In this document: piece after piece, positions 1-9,875 of the stretch | Position numbering within the stretch: the stretch's first letter is position 1 | How the letters are laid out: each line of letters begins with the position of its first letter | DNA from: Flammeovirgaceae bacterium | Lineage (GTDB): Bacteria; Bacteroidota; Bacteroidia; Cytophagales; Cyclobacteriaceae | Reading direction: 5' to 3' | DNA: 64,000 nt | Assembly (NCBI GenBank): GCA_016709845.1 | Contig: JADJMA010000028.1 | Coordinates: 33,515-97,514 of the forward strand | Program-made: the position numbers and the translations under genes | The notes under the pieces: model-generated | Database searches by the model: none | Told to the model about the DNA's origin: nothing | What the model saw: only the letters and a program-made list of their open reading frames with translations

Positions 1-885
1 TTGCTGCTTCGTTCCGCATTTTATTAAAAGCACGTGTAGCTCCTTCCGGACCATAAGCTGCATCGTACCAACCGCTTTCAAGAAAGACTGGATTTTTGAA
101 TTTTGAAAAATCATTTTCCATGTTTACAAAATCCCACCAGGAAGTAAGATCCGGATGTTTCAACCATGCGTAATATTCTGGTGCATACTTTTTCAAGATT
201 GGCAAATCAATCAGCGGCCGATAGTTGTACCATTGTCTTCGGTCGCTCTTCTCCCACTCTTCTGTGGCGAGTTCATCATCCCACGTATCGGAAGTGTCAT
301 TGGCGCGTTCACGTTTATCGGCAAATATGTAGGGCATGAACCAATCCAACCATGAATGTGAAAACGCACCTCCATTGTAGAAGAAATGGTGACTGCCGAT
401 GGGCGTCATCTCCGGAGCTGCTGCAGTAAGATGTGGCGGCACTTCCGACATCGCTTGCCATTGCACAATGCCCGGATACGATCCACCATAGGTTCCTACT
501 TTTCCCGTACAATATGTTTGTTGCGCTACCCACTCAATTAAATCGTAGCCATCTTTCTTTTCATTTCGATAGGCTTCAAGTCGCCTTCACTTCTTAGCCT
601 TCCGCGAACATCTACCAGAAACACAACGTAACCTTGCTTCGCTGCCTTCAACGGAAACTCCGCATAACTATCATAATCATCCACACCATAAGGAGTGCGA
701 TAAACAAGCGCTGGAAATTTTCCCGGTTGTTCGGGGCGGTAAACAATAGCACCAAGCTTCACCTTATCGCGCATGGGAATCATCACTTCTTCACGAAGAA
801 TATTTAGTGCGTGCTGCCCAAAGACGAGCGTACTTATAAAACAGATAAAAATAAGACTGAGGAAAATAGTTTTGATTTTGTTCAT
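1..885 (-). CDS. CocE/NonD (S15-type) secreted hydrolase, 5' part, frameshifted
   Basis: Secreted serine hydrolase of the CocE/NonD, X-Pro dipeptidyl-peptidase S15 group, which cleaves acyl esters or N-terminal peptides. The start at 885 gives a Sec signal peptide ending in FGQ, then the family opening (IPMRDKVKLGAIVYRP, PALVYRTPYG, VFLVDVRGR). A one-base loss near 575-585 in a CTTGAAG context breaks the frame. In the next frame the protein continues EAYRNEKKDGYDLIEW and then the nucleophile elbow GTYGGSYPG, whose Ser is the expected catalytic residue, through to the window edge. About 290 of the usual 600 or more residues are present, so the catalytic Asp and His lie outside. It is downstream of and co-oriented with the propeller/PHP gene. 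The family is clear; the substrate is not. Confidence 0.85.
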
Positions 886-895
886 ATATCCTACT

Positions 896-3197
896 CTATT
901 TATTAACCAGGTTTTGATAAAATGATTTTGCCTGTTGAATATCTTTTAGCACCAATTGTTTCTCCGCTTCACTGCGAAAGGTCAGCTCATTAATTTTGTC
1001 CTCAATGCGCGTCACCCATTTTAAAAAGTATGCCGCGGAAATCTGTTGCTGCAAATTTTTCTCCGAAGCTTGAATATAAATTGGATTCGTGCTCGCATAA
1101 GGATATAAATCGGGTAAATCAGGATGCCCCTGATCACTCCATGCGCGAAGGAGTATCCACCCCGAACCTTTCACTTTGATAGTCCCTTTGAAATCGACAC
1201 TGTTCGTTGGACCTTTTAACGAATGCGTAGCGATCACTTCACCATTCCAAATAACTTCTACATGATCTACCGGAACATTACTTCTTAAAAAACCGGTGTA
1301 CGCTAGGCTCTGCCCTTTCGGGTTAATGGTAATACTTTCACCTGAATCGGCATTCTCCACTTTCAATCCAACGATGGGTCCGTTCGTGACAAAACTTTTA
1401 CCTCCTTTTAATTTTGCTTCAAATACACTGACATCTAATGTTTCATCTGCTTTAACATATACGCGATTCAATCCAACCGGGCCGCGAAGACTGGCATAGT
1501 TTGCCATCGCATCGGTGCCAGCAGCAGCCGGGATTCGAAGACCACAATTCAACAGTTTATACCATACATGTTCGGATGCTTTGTGATCCGCGAAGCCAAT
1601 GAGTTCGTAGTAATCTACTTTTCCTAATGCTGCATCAACCGGCAATTCATTCATCAGCGTTGGTGACTGATCCGGAAAAACTTCGGATTGTTCGAAGGGA
1701 TGTACATAACCAACTAACCCTTGTTGTGCGTGGGCGCGATCGGCAATAAACGAATTATGCGGGAACAAGCTTTCAACAGCTGTTTGTGGATAGCCTGAAT
1801 AATCAGGGAGAATGAAATGATCTTTCAGATTAAGTAAGCCCAGGTGTCCCCAGAAGCTGGTATGAAATTCCTGACCCTGAAGAAGCATGGTTTCGTTATC
1901 GGATACTTTATCAGGTGTGGTAGAAAACTAGTTGATATTAGGAATACGCTGTTCCTTATTGACGATGAGGTTGTAGACAAAATTCAAATCTTCAGCTTTT
2001 GCTTGTTGAACAAGTCTGTCGGGTTTATTTTGATATGTACCCGTGTAGTTCATGTGCACATGCACATCGCCACTCCACCATTTACCAAAATTGGTCGGCA
2101 TATTTAATCGTTTTAAATTGATCACCACCGGTTTGGAAATGTCGCTTGCATTTATCTCCAACTTCTGAATTTCGTATTGAGGTCCGTGCGACACCTGAAT
2201 TTGTAATTTGTCTAACGGAACATTTACATCATCACTTCCATCACTTTGGAAATAATGGGATTCAAATTTCTGAGTTTTTATATTTCTCGAATCATCGGCA
2301 TGAATCCGGGCTGCCTGTGGAGCATAAAATTTTCCACGACTATCGATAACGCTAACGCGCGCAGGAATTTCCTTCCCTTCTTCATTGTGAATGAAGTTTC
2401 AATGAACTGTGAGGTTGCATGTATTGAAATGTCTTGGCGCCAATTTGTTTTGTCCACCATCAAAGGCATTCACTACCCAAAGCGAAGTATTGCCCTCACG
2501 ATTGGAAATGAAGGCAATCTTTTTCACCATCAGGCGACCATCGTGGTAACGCATTATCATATTCTCCATACGTCAATTGCATCGCATATCCTCCATTGGC
2601 GGGTAACATCCACAGTTGATTCCAGTTTCGTCCGAGGTAACTACTATAAACTAACCTCGTTCCATCCGGTGATAAATCAGGTTTAGTGCGCCACGCTGTC
2701 TCTTCGCGATGAATAAGCGTTCGGTTGCCTGTCTCCAAATTGAGTTTCACAATACTCCCTGTACCTTGTGCTATTTCTGGTTGGAGACAAAGTAAATTTC
2801 TTTCCCATCATTTGACCACATCGGATTGATCGCATGATCGTAAGCACTGTAGTAATATCTTTTTGATTTTCTTACCATCGGCTGAAACATCCGGTTGATA
2901 GTCATAGCCATCACCATCGGTCAATTGTTGTGCTTCATTGCTTTCAACATTTTGTTTCCATAAACTTCCGGCCATCGAATAGACTAATGATTTTCCGTCA
3001 GGCATCCAGGCTACCGAAGAGGGGCCGCTGGTAAGTTGTGGCAAGTATAACTCTCTGAAATAATAATTATGTGGAAGATCAATTTGATCAAGGACAGGAA
3101 CGCGTTGAGCATGTAGATCGACTATTGGCAAACATAGAGTCGCTATAAGAATTAATACTTTTATTTTACTTTTCATCTGTCTTAAACTATGATTCAA
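896..3197 (-). CDS. TolB-type propeller plus CehA/McbA-like PHP metallohydrolase, several frameshifts
   Basis: One secreted protein of about 767 residues broken into five or more reading-frame pieces. The start at 3197 gives a signal peptide ending DLHA. The N-terminal part carries TolB/PD40 propeller repeats (VAWMPDGKSLVYS, PDVSADGKK, PDLSPDGTRLVYSS, PRWSPDGEK). The middle has GDVHVHMNYTGTY, whose HxH looks like the first metal ligands of a PHP/CehA-McbA metallohydrolase. The C-terminal piece (896-1888) is an intact frame with GYVHPFE, GTDAMANYASLRGPVG and a beta-sandwich-like tail. Breaks fall near 2845, 2750-2780, 2495, 2230-2280 and 1900-1925, and conserved text resumes in a new frame each time. 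Related Bacteroidota proteins are annotated as PD40 or CehA/McbA hydrolases; the substrate is unknown. Confidence 0.8.
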
Positions 3198-3214
3198 ATT
3201 GATTATTTGATTGA

Positions 3215-3559
3215 CTATGATTCTTCTTTTATTGATTTACTACGATTGCCCTTTGGTTTCATTACTCTTTTAAATTGCAAACTATCTTCTCAGAAGTCCA
3301 ATCAACACCTATTAACTGCCTTGAGTTCAACCATGATTTTGCCTTCTACAAAGAAATCTACTCTTCTTAGTCCAACCTGTTCTCCTTTGTAAAAAATCTC
3401 CATTTCATGCTCACGACTAAATGTAAGACCCTGCTCGATTGCTAACGATCTTTGATAAACAACTTCTTGAAATCCATTTCCTAAAAATTTATGTACCTCC
3501 ATCGCGCAGCCAATAATTTTACCGGTAAGCGCACTATCAGGATAATTTGTGTTAATCAT
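3215..3559 (-). pseudogene. GxxExxY-family protein remnant with internal deletion
   Basis: Starting at 3559 the protein reads MINTNYPDSALTGKIIGCAM, then GNGFQEVVYQ, the GxxExxY signature. This small family (about 125 residues, relatives placed near PD-(D/E)XK nucleases) is common in Bacteroidota. The conserved LKAVN comes right before a premature stop near 3302. Residues matching the family's last strand and tail (DSLQFKRVMKPKGNRSKS) reappear in another frame and end at 3215. The segment expected between LKAVN and the LLIDFG-like strand, some 25-30 residues, is missing, so this is more than a one-base sequencing slip. The longer frame up to 3607 is the shifted tail of ablB, hence the start at 3559. 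Function in the family is not established. Confidence 0.7.
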
Positions 3560-3581
3560 AGTCTTCAAAAAATCATTCGAA

Positions 3582-4418
3582 TCACAGTACATTCTTATAC
3601 CACACATTCATATCTTCTAAACCAGAATAAATAAAGCAGTTGTTCACTAAACGACCACCATACGTGTACTAATTGCGCGAACGCCTTATTCATTGAAAAA
3701 GATTCTGATCTGGCTATCGAATAACAACAGGTTTGTCTATTAGCCTTCAATTTATTTTCAAGAAAGTAAAGTATCTTCTTCTTATGACCTTTCCTGCTGA
3801 CGTTGGTAAGGTGGCACAGTCTGTGAGTTCAGCATTTTTAAATTTCCAATTCACTTCTGCAGAAGCAGCGCTTACGATTTGATCATCTTTTTCAATATAG
3901 GCGAATAGGGTTCCCTCTTGCTGGGCCTTAATGATGTGTGCTTCTTCGCTTAGCGGAGTAGGATACACTTTAAATACCTCTTTATATAAATGCGCTAAAC
4001 CGTTGGCTTGCGCGCTCGTTGCAACTTTAATTCCTTCAATAGACGGAATCACTGATGCAGTTTTAATATCTACCAGTTTTTGAATAATGGATTGTTCTTC
4101 GTTCCACTTTTCATTTCGCTCGCGCCCAACAGAAAAATACATCGTAACAAAATACATATCATCCCCGGCAAAATATCCTTTAATGAACCCTTCACAAGAA
4201 AATCCATGCGCGATGAAAAAGGGAAGGTCTTTCCCGCGCGATTTCACAATCAACTTTTCAACCCAATCTGAAATTTGTTGATGAATGAGAACCCGTATCT
4301 CATTCAAGTCTCCTGCATAATGATCAATACGAATACGTTTATTGAATGTATCTGTATAAACAGAAACGGTGGCGTTATCGGTTGTTACTTCGTTTGTCAC
4401 GGGGTAGCAGGTTCGCAC
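3582..4418 (-). CDS. ablB: Putative beta-lysine N-acetyltransferase (YodP/AblB type), frameshifted C-terminus
   Basis: GNAT-fold enzyme of the AblB/YodP family, which acetylates beta-lysine; AblB partners KamA for the osmolyte N-epsilon-acetyl-beta-lysine, and YodP sits in a catabolic cluster. The intact part (4418 to about 3795) includes DDMYFVTMYFSVGRERNEKW, the second-lobe start near ATSAQANGLAHLYKEVFKVYP, and AELTDCATLPTSAGK. After a one-base slip near 3795 the frame continues GHKKKILYFLENKLKANRQ then CCYSIARSESFSMNKAF. After another near 3685 it ends TYGGRLVNNCFIYSGLED and MNVWYKNVL with stop at 3582. The rebuilt length of about 279 residues fits the family. The start overlaps the yodQ stop, indicating translational coupling as last gene of the operon. 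The lysine aminomutase kamA that normally follows is absent. Confidence 0.85.
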
Positions 4419-5667
4419 CAGGATAAAATGGTGTGCGCAAAAAGTTTAGCGGCTTTAATCATTTCTTCCAAGTCGATAAACTCGTTTGGATAGTGCGCAA
4501 CTTTTGTTTCACCTGGTCCAATGATCAACGTTGGGATTCCACCAACTTTGCCTAGCAGTCCTCCATCAGTTCCCCATGGGGCTGCTTCGATTGTAATCTT
4601 CTTACCGTTTAGTGTTTCAAAATTATTTACTAACACATCCACAAACGGATGCTCGCGTTCCACAAAGTTGGGTACCCACTGTGCACCAAAAAACTCAAGT
4701 CGTACTGGACGTGTACGCAGCCAATCATCATGATCACTCACTTCTTTCAGACAAGCTGCCAATTGATTCTTTACGTCACTCATCTCTTCGTGCGGACCAA
4801 CACCAATTCTTCCCTCTAATGTAACTAAGTCAGGAACCGATGATGGCCATGATCCACCCTGTATTTTTCCAACATTAATTGGCAATGGAATGGAGATGTG
4901 CTTATACAATGGATCGTTGATGGCAGCATTGCGTTTTGTTTCCAGTTTTATAATTGCATCATATACTTTCCATGCTTTGTCAATAGCGGAAACACCTTCA
5001 TAGCGCGTACCACCATGCGCTGCGAGACCTTCTACCGTAACTCTAAACCACATAGAGCCTTGTTGCTTGATGAAGAGTTTCATGTTGGTGGGCTCTGGAA
5101 TGATGGCGGCATCTGCTTTATAACCACGCAGTATTGTTGCCAACGTCCCCATACCACCAGACTCTTCTTCAATCACTGATTCAAAGATTACGTCACCTTT
5201 CAACTTAATACCGGAATTAATAATTGCTTCTATCGCCAATAAGAGGGCAACATTGCCACCTTTCATATCGGTGGTTCCGCGGCCATACATTTTATTGTTT
5301 TCGATGTGTCCAGAAAATGGAGGTTGCTTCCATTTGGTAACATCTCCTTCGGGTACCACGTCAATATGGCCATTTAAAATAATTGACTTACCCCACCCTG
5401 GCCGTTTAGCACACCCACTACATTGGGACTGTCTACATAATTTTTTCGTGACGGAATAAAGTACGGATGTTTTTCTAACTCCTCGAACTTCGGGTCCCAC
5501 ACATCCACTTCGAGTTGAAGTTGCTTTAACTTTTCGATTACTATTTCTTGTACTCCCTTTTCATTTCCCTGCACGCTGGGTTGCTGAATCATTTTTTGTA
5601 AGAAGGAAATGGCATCGTTGGCGTGATGATCAATATAAGCCTCGAGTTGTTCTTGTTTCTCGTTCAT
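4397..5667 (-). CDS. yodQ: M20-family deacetylase (YodQ/ArgE/DapE type), frameshifted
   Basis: Zinc-dependent amidohydrolase of the ArgE/DapE/M20 family, about 423 residues. The N-terminal piece from 5667 (MNEKQEQLEAYIDHHANDAI) ends in a slip near 5385-5395. The main piece carries the metal and catalytic motifs: GHIDVVPEGD (His and Asp), GRGTTDMKGG (bridging Asp), EEESGGMG (general base Glu and ligand Glu), and WGTDGGLLG and AHYPNEF near the end. In the yod cluster this enzyme is inferred to remove the acetyl group added by YodP. It lies 5 bp after the yodR stop and overlaps the ablB start by about 20 bp, so the genes form one operon. The slip sits in a run of G and A and looks like a sequencing error. 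Confidence 0.88.
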
Positions 5668-5672
5668 GATGA

Positions 5673-6330
5673 CTAAATTTCTTTTAGTTGAGGTGAAAGA
5701 ATAAAATCTGCTTCGGTATAGTTCTTAATATCCGTGAGAGAAAAACCATGCATGATTTCATCCAGTACCATGGCATTATCGTGAATAGAAAATACTGCCA
5801 TCTCAGTAATTATTTTCTTGACGCAAGTAAACGCAGTGATGGGAAGCGTACACTTTTTTACGATCTTCGGTTTACCATCTTTTTCACAATGGGTCATTAA
5901 GGCAATCAGATTTTTTGCACCGTACGCCAATTCCATTGCCCCACCAACTCCAGGCACTCTCTTTCCCGGTACAATCCAATTCGCCAGATCACCACGCTCA
6001 TTCACTTGCAAGTGCACCCAAAATTGAAACATCAATACACCTTTTGCGAATCATGCCAAAAGCAATGGCACTATCAAAATAACTTCCACCCGGAAGAATG
6101 GTAACAGGTAATCCTGCTGCGTTGCTGAGGTTGCCATCAGCATGAACAGTTGTAGGTGTTGGGCCCATACCTAACACACCATTCTCAGCCTGAAAAAAAA
6201 CATGAATTGAAGCGTCAAGATAATCGGGTACCATAGAAGGAATACCAATTCCCAGGTTCACAATCATCCCATCCTTTACTTCGTGGGCTGCGCGTTGTGC
6301 TATGCTTTGTCGTTCATCTCCCATATCCAT
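5673..6330 (-). CDS. yodR: 3-oxoacid CoA-transferase subunit B (YodR type), frameshifted
   Basis: Beta subunit of a 3-oxoacid/acetoacetate-type CoA-transferase. From 6330: NLGIGIPSMVPDYL, then QAENGVLGMGPTP, where the Glu of ENGxLGxGP is the catalytic residue that forms the thioester in this family. A slip near 6000-6030 separates this from the second piece, which holds RGDLANWIVPGKRVPGVGGA and the usual tail up to LSPQLKEI. The rebuilt length of about 219 residues is normal. The start overlaps the 3' end of yodS by some 30 bp, as often seen for coupled CoA-transferase subunits. In the yod pathway it probably activates a keto-acid formed from the beta-amino acid; the exact substrate is inference. 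Confidence 0.88.
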
Positions 6331-6998
6331 TTCCAGTTATATCCTTTCGATTGCACAATGTGCTTTACATAAATTCCAGGAACAATAATTTCTTCCGGGT
6401 TCAATGTTCCCATCGGCACAATTTCGTCTGCTTCCACCACGGTGATCTTACTTGCCATGGCCACATACGGGTTGGTATTGCGAGCTGTCTTATCGAAGAC
6501 AAGATTTCCAAAAGTGTCGGCTTTCTTTGCATACACAATGGCAACATCTCCGGTGATAGGCGCTTCATATAAATATTCCTGATCACTAATTTTTATAAGC
6601 GGCTTCTCGTACGCGAGATTGGTACCTTTTCCAATTTGGGTAAGGAATCCATCTAACCTACACCACCGGCACGAATACGCTCTATTAAAATTCCTTGCGG
6701 AGAAAATTCGACTTTCAGTTTTCCCTGATTCATCAAATCGCCAGCAGCAGGATTCGAACCAATGTGAGGCCAAAAGTGATTGTGCTCGTTCCAGGCAGAT
6801 GAACTTGCCCATGCCAACCCACGGAAAGCCAGCATCGTTACCGATGAGGTTAATATTCTTTACTCCGGATTCTATCAGACAATCTACTAAACCGGGTGGA
6901 GTACCTACCCCACCGAAACCACCAAAGAGCAAAGTCATTCCGTCAAAGAAAATAGACTTTACGGTTTGGTAATCGGTGACTTTGTTGAATAAGTTCAT
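6300..6998 (-). CDS. yodS: 3-oxoacid CoA-transferase subunit A (YodS type), two compensating frameshifts
   Basis: Alpha subunit of the CoA-transferase, partner of the next gene. The N-terminus shows FDGMTLLFGGFGGVGTPPGL and the C-terminal half shows GFLTQIGKGTNLAYEKP, ITGDVAIVYAKKADTFGN and NPYVAMASKITVVEADEIVP, all typical. The open frame is continuous over 232 codons, but residues about 75-113 make no family sense. The neighbouring frame between about 6660 and 6780 encodes the expected text (HIGSNPAAGDLMNQGKLKVE then FSPQGILIERIRAGGVG). Two opposite slips near 6775 and 6660 explain this, so the middle of the literal translation is wrong although no stop appears. The start overlaps the yodT stop by 4 bp. 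Confidence 0.9.
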   Translation of the reverse strand: MNLFNKVTDYQTVKSIFFDGMTLLFGGFGGVGTPPGLVDCLIESGVKNINLIGNDAGFPWVGMGKFICLERAQSLLASHWFESCCWRFDESGKTESRIFSARNFNRAYSCRWCRLDGFLTQIGKGTNLAYEKPLIKISDQEYLYEAPITGDVAIVYAKKADTFGNLVFDKTARNTNPYVAMASKITVVEADEIVPMGTLNPEEIIVPGIYVKHIVQSKGYNWKWIWEMNDKA

Positions 6999-8260
6999 GA
7001 TAACACTTCTCTTAATGACTGTTCCAATTTCGCCAACAACTCATCCGTCTCTTGTTGATTAATGATAAACGGTGGTGAAATTAATATCCCATTTTCATCT
7101 TTCCCGTAAGGTCCACCCACTGAAGGATAAACCAATAATCCATTGTTGAAACATTGATCAATAAGTTTGGCCTGCAAACCTTTCATGGCAGGATCAAACT
7201 CAACTCCGATCATTAATCCTTTACCTCTCACGACATCAATGCTTTCATACTTCGCCTTCCATTCAATCAATCTATTCTTAATGAAAGCACCTTTCTCATT
7301 CACATTAGCAAGCAAGTTATCTTCTTCTACAATTTGTAATACTTTTAATGCTGTTGCACAGGATAGTGGATGTCCGCTGTAAGTATGGCCACTCATGATT
7401 AGTCCGCTTCCTTTCTTTATTGGCGCTAGAACCTTTTCGGTCATCATTGTAGCCGCTATGGGTGCATAACCTGCTCCCAGACTTTTGCCGATAGTAACAA
7501 TGTCGGCAATGGTGTTCCAGTATTCCATGGCAAACCACTTTCCGGTTCTACCCAACCCCGTCATTACCTCATCGGCAATGAATAAGATTTCATATTGATC
7601 ACAAATCTTCTTAATCTCTTTATAATATTCTGATGAAGGCGCTAACGCTGTTCCCGCTGCACCAACAATGGGCTCTGCAACAAAAGCCGCAATGTGTTTA
7701 GCTCCTGTTTTTTCAATGACTGCAATAAATTCCTTGGTCTGTGTTTCGAGCGTATCGTTTTCCAAATCCGCATGCAAGGAAGGATACTTCTCAAGTGAAT
7801 TTTCAAATCGTTGACGCCTTAACGCATGACCCGACAAGGAAAGTGCACCTACGGTAATACCGTGATAACTTTTCCAACGTGAAATAAAGTGCTTCTTTTC
7901 TGGTTTACCTTGCTCCTGCCAATATTGAAGCGCCACTTTCATGGCCGTCTCGATCGCTTCCGATCCACTGTTGACAAAAAAAGTATGCCCATGACTTTTT
8001 CCAACGGACAGTTCAAATAATTTGGTAGCTAACTGCTCCGCTTCTTCAGACCCAAACTGTGATCGGTAAACAAATTGAAGTTTGTCGAGTTGATCTTTAA
8101 TAACAGGCAGCACTTTAGGATGGGAATGGCCTAACGAGCACGCCACTGCTCCAGAAGATCCATCGAGATAGGGCTTACCCGATTCATCATAAATATAAAC
8201 ACCGCGGGCCGACTTTGCTTTTAGATAGGTCTTCGTGAGTAAGGGTTGTATGTTGTGCAC
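6995..8260 (-). CDS. yodT: Class III PLP aminotransferase (YodT type)
   Basis: Intact 421-residue class III (omega) aminotransferase. PLP motifs: NSGSEA at 97-102, ADEVMTGLGRTG from 229 (Asp230 for the pyridine nitrogen), and TIGKSLGAGYAP with Lys259 as the Schiff-base lysine; SGHTYSGHPLSCA follows. It is the first gene of the operon yodT-yodS-yodR-yodQ-ablB, with a 4-bp overlap into yodS. In B. subtilis the same five-gene order accompanies kamA. The inferred role is transamination of a beta-amino or acetylated amino acid derived from lysine. It is divergent from the carrier gene at 8344, with an 83-bp gap that must hold both promoters. The frame is clean, unlike its neighbours. Confidence 0.93.
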   Translation of the reverse strand: MHNIQPLLTKTYLKAKSARGVYIYDESGKPYLDGSSGAVACSLGHSHPKVLPVIKDQLDKLQFVYRSQFGSEEAEQLATKLFELSVGKSHGHTFFVNSGSEAIETAMKVALQYWQEQGKPEKKHFISRWKSYHGITVGALSLSGHALRRQRFENSLEKYPSLHADLENDTLETQTKEFIAVIEKTGAKHIAAFVAEPIVGAAGTALAPSSEYYKEIKKICDQYEILFIADEVMTGLGRTGKWFAMEYWNTIADIVTIGKSLGAGYAPIAATMMTEKVLAPIKKGSGLIMSGHTYSGHPLSCATALKVLQIVEEDNLLANVNEKGAFIKNRLIEWKAKYESIDVVRGKGLMIGVEFDPAMKGLQAKLIDQCFNNGLLVYPSVGGPYGKDENGILISPPFIINQQETDELLAKLEQSLREVLS

Positions 8261-8343
8261 AGGGCAAGATTCAAATTCTGTGAAATATAGTGGGATTTGT
8301 ATTTTATTGAAATAGGTCTGGAATATTTAATACTTTTAAAAAC

Positions 8344-9684
8344 ATGAAATTTAAATCCTTTCCTAACGGGCTCACCATTATCGTGGCTTTTATCCTTGGA
8401 GCAGGACTCCTTACCTATATTATTCCTAAAGGCCAATACGAACGAACAATTGATTCAGAAACAAAGCGTGAAATTGTTATTCCCGGTTCCTATAAAACGA
8501 TAGATGCTGAGAACCTCTCCCCTTTCGCAATTCTTGTTTGTGTTCCCCGAGGCATTGTGAGTGGTGCAGAAGTTATGGTACTTATTCTACTTGTTGGCGG
8601 ATGTCTTTTTATTGTTGAAAAAACAGGAGCCTTAAAAGAAGGAGTAGTCTATTTTACATCAAGAGTTAAAGGAAGAGAAGAATTGGCGCTAGTGTTAATG
8701 GGCTTTTTATTTGTTATAGGCGGGGCAACCGAAGGACTCGAAGAAGAAATAATTCCTTTAATACCAGTATTACTCATATTCACTAAAGCGTTGGGTTATT
8801 CTCCTATCGTTGCAGTAGGAACTAGTTATGGAAGCGCAGTTGTTGGGGCATCATTCAGTCCGATCAATCCCTTTGGCGCTGTCATTGCTCAAAAAATAGC
8901 CGAAGTCCCCTTTCTTACAAATGGAGTTTTTCGATCGATTATTTTCTTTGCCGCATTCATGATCTGGATTACGGTGGTAATCAGGTATGCCAACAAGAAT
9001 AGAATTGCCAAGGAGACAGATACTAACACTGAAAAAGTTAAGTTCAGCAATTCTCATATAGTAATTCTATTGCTTGTTTTCCTGGCATTCGCACTATTGA
9101 TTTTTGGAATGCTAAAATTAGGATGGGGTTTTAATGAAATTTCTGCCGAGTTTTTTGCTATCGGTATAGTCATTGGGTTAATAGGTGGGTTTGGCGTGAA
9201 TGGAACCATTATCAATTATATCGAAGGGCTAAAACAAATGACTTTTGCAGCAATAATTGGTGGGTTGGCCTATGGCATTCCTTTAGTGCTGAAAGAGGGA
9301 TTAATAATCGACACCATTATTTATTCACTTTTTACTCCGCTGCAAAATGTTGCACCTATAATTTCTGCTGTTGGGATGATGGTTTCACAAGCATTATTAC
9401 ATGTCCTTATACCAAGCTATTCAGGGCAAGCCATATTAACGATGCCAATCCTCGCTCCTTTGTCCGACCTTATTGGACTCTCCCGTGATGTTTGCATTAT
9501 GGCGTATCAGTATGGTGCTATAATAATGAATATGATTTCACCAACGAATGGAGCATTGATGGCCATCATTACCATTGCAGGCATTTCCTACGATCAATGG
9601 TTCAGATTCGCAATGAAAAAATTATTAATCATATTACTAATGGGTGCAACGGCCCTGTTTATTGCCATTCTGATTGGCCTTTAA
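8344..9684 (+). CDS. YfcC/AitC-like (DcuC superfamily) amino-acid carrier
   Basis: Intact 446-residue inner-membrane carrier of the YfcC family (C4-dicarboxylate anaerobic carrier/ArcD-like). About 11-13 hydrophobic helices are visible, starting PNGLTIIVAFILGAGLLTYI. Family hallmarks: IPKGQYER near residue 27, the repeated re-entrant segments GGATEGLEEEIIPLIPVLL and GTSYGSAVVGASFSPINPFG, and near the end SYSGQAILTMPILAPLSDL and IMNMISPTNGALMAI. Relatives are annotated as basic or other amino-acid antiporters. The head-to-head position with yodT suggests that it imports the amino acid used by that operon; this is inference. ATG at 8344 is the first good start and is followed directly by the first helix. 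Confidence 0.88.
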   Translation: MKFKSFPNGLTIIVAFILGAGLLTYIIPKGQYERTIDSETKREIVIPGSYKTIDAENLSPFAILVCVPRGIVSGAEVMVLILLVGGCLFIVEKTGALKEGVVYFTSRVKGREELALVLMGFLFVIGGATEGLEEEIIPLIPVLLIFTKALGYSPIVAVGTSYGSAVVGASFSPINPFGAVIAQKIAEVPFLTNGVFRSIIFFAAFMIWITVVIRYANKNRIAKETDTNTEKVKFSNSHIVILLLVFLAFALLIFGMLKLGWGFNEISAEFFAIGIVIGLIGGFGVNGTIINYIEGLKQMTFAAIIGGLAYGIPLVLKEGLIIDTIIYSLFTPLQNVAPIISAVGMMVSQALLHVLIPSYSGQAILTMPILAPLSDLIGLSRDVCIMAYQYGAIIMNMISPTNGALMAIITIAGISYDQWFRFAMKKLLIILLMGATALFIAILIGL

Positions 9685-9875
9685 AATAAGAATTGAACAT
9701 GATTGAGAAGTTCTAGTAAGCCTCCTGAGAAACCCGGAATATTTGAATTAGTATGTGATTCTACCCTTCCTTGGGGCATCATTAGTATTGATTCCGTTTC
9801 AATTATTTGCGTCTAACCACGCACGCCATTATATAATTTTTATTAACGTGTGGGAATTTGAAAACAATCATCCCC

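Noticed and set aside
3215..3581. A remnant of kamA after ablB
   Set aside because: No radical-SAM CxxxCxxC or other aminomutase motif in any frame; the region is a GxxExxY gene.
3560..3607. Upstream extension of the GxxExxY frame (MCGIRMYCDSND)
   Set aside because: These codons are the shifted C-terminus of ablB (MNVWYKNVL in its own frame).
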